Assembly (NCBI RefSeq): GCF_029714945.1
Contig: NZ_CP121634.1
Span: 2,439,001 to 2,503,000 of the forward strand
DNA from: Bradyrhizobium sp. CIAT3101
GTDB taxonomy: Bacteria > Pseudomonadota > Alphaproteobacteria > Rhizobiales > Xanthobacteraceae
Direction of reading: 5' to 3'
Length of the DNA: 64,000 nt
Positions 63,794-64,000 of this stretch are shown here, piece after piece. The first letter of the stretch is position 1; each line of letters opens with the position of its first letter. The position numbers were made by a program, and so were the translations under genes. The notes beneath the pieces were generated by a model. The model saw nothing but the letters and a program-made list of their open reading frames with translations, was not told the DNA's origin and searched no databases.

Positions 63794-64000
63794 TTAGGAT
63801 TGGTTAACGGCCGAGAGGGCGAAAACGGCCGTTTTGGTGCCCAAAGCCGGTAAAATGCCGGAGATCGTGGCATAACTGCCTCACCGAGCTGGGCAAAAAG
63901 CATTCTTCGTTAACGAACTTTACCTTTTGTTTACCAGGAAGTCCGAAGGTTAACGCTGGCGGCGCATATGGCGTTTTGGCTGCCGGCGCGTGAGCTGTTT
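63794..64000. other. Right-edge intergenic region, next gene not visible
   Basis: The 207 nt after ddl are AT-richer than the genes and hold several TTAAC/TTTAC motifs (63803, 63910, 63950). An ATG at 63968 opens a frame to the window end, but it has no ribosome site and cannot be assigned. ftsQ, or a second ddl, would be expected further right. Confidence 0.5.
63919..63934. promoter_or_regulatory. TTTAC-N6-TTTAC direct repeat, right of ddl
   Basis: TTTAC at 63919-63923 and 63930-63934 with 6 bp between, and a TTAAC at 63910 nearby. The same repeat and spacing occur left of the cluster at 47897. It lies where an ftsQ promoter would be, a place controlled by CtrA in Caulobacter. Confidence 0.35.

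Noticed and set aside
63968..64000. Start of ftsQ at the right edge
   Set aside because: The ATG has no ribosome site, and 11 codons are too few to compare with FtsQ.
1..64000. tRNA, rRNA, CRISPR array, insertion sequence or prophage
   Set aside because: No cloverleaf, repeat-spacer pattern, transposase or phage structural gene was recognised. A covariance-model search would be needed to exclude small RNA genes firmly.

Overview
The window reads as chromosome of a high-GC alphaproteobacterium, most likely Bradyrhizobium or a close relative (Rhodopseudomonas, Nitrobacter). The support is the codon use, the family content (DUF899, DUF983, DUF2147, extensin-like, FecR-like and DUF4403 proteins, many ABC and MFS exporters), the palindromic REP-like elements between genes, and a division and cell wall (dcw) cluster with type A RNase P RNA nearby. 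The genus is an inference from pattern recognition, not a database result. No prophage, insertion sequence, CRISPR array, tRNA or rRNA was seen.

Region by region. 1-3.7 kb holds an OmpR/EnvZ-type two-component system, a Ser/Gln-rich protein and a PRC-barrel protein. 3.7-9.6 kb holds a LivK-type binding protein and a complete PotABCD-type ABC importer. 9.7-16.4 kb is a mixed block: DUF4403, beta-propeller, TPR/HTH regulator, DUF899 with a coupled membrane protein, an Lrp-GNAT pair, an NTF2-like protein and a cytochrome c. 16.5-23.6 kb holds an L,D-transpeptidase and a lipid-flavoured set: GT4 glycosyltransferase, phospholipid N-methyltransferase, Mpo1-like membrane protein, class III aminotransferase, E. 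coli-type phosphatidylserine decarboxylase and Nudix hydrolase. 23.7-29.2 kb codes for exported proteins: FecR-like, two divergent DUF2147 paralogues, a small secreted protein, a 27-aa membrane peptide and an extensin-like lipoprotein. 29.2-30.8 kb carries a stand-alone LanC-like protein coupled to a DUF6665-like protein. 30.8-34.6 kb is a TetR-controlled EmrAB-type efflux pump with a clear palindromic operator. 34.7-43.2 kb has a strong promoter, a 24-codon peptide ORF, an ABC exporter, a MATE pump, an O-antigen ligase-like protein, a TauE/SafE permease, a MocR regulator with its operator, a DUF983 protein and an esterase. 43.3-45.9 kb has rnpB and an ECF42-type sigma factor behind two tandem DGPF (YciI-like) genes, each with the same promoter signature. 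45.9-47.9 kb holds a D-cysteine desulfhydrase-like enzyme and an AmiD-like amidase.

From 48.3 kb to the end runs the dcw cluster, all on the + strand: rsmH-ftsL-ftsI-murE-murF-mraY-murD-(hypothetical)-ftsW-murG-murC-murB-ddl. It encodes the cytoplasmic and lipid-linked steps of peptidoglycan precursor synthesis and part of the septal synthase. Several junctions are ATGA overlaps, whereas three gaps are filled by palindromic repeats. ftsQ, ftsA and ftsZ would be expected beyond the right edge.

The most unusual points are the LanC-like/DUF6665 pair with no lanthipeptide genes, the duplicated ECF42 promoter-DGPF units, the promoter-peptide leader before the ABC exporter, and the possible lipid-modification neighbourhood at 17.5-23 kb.
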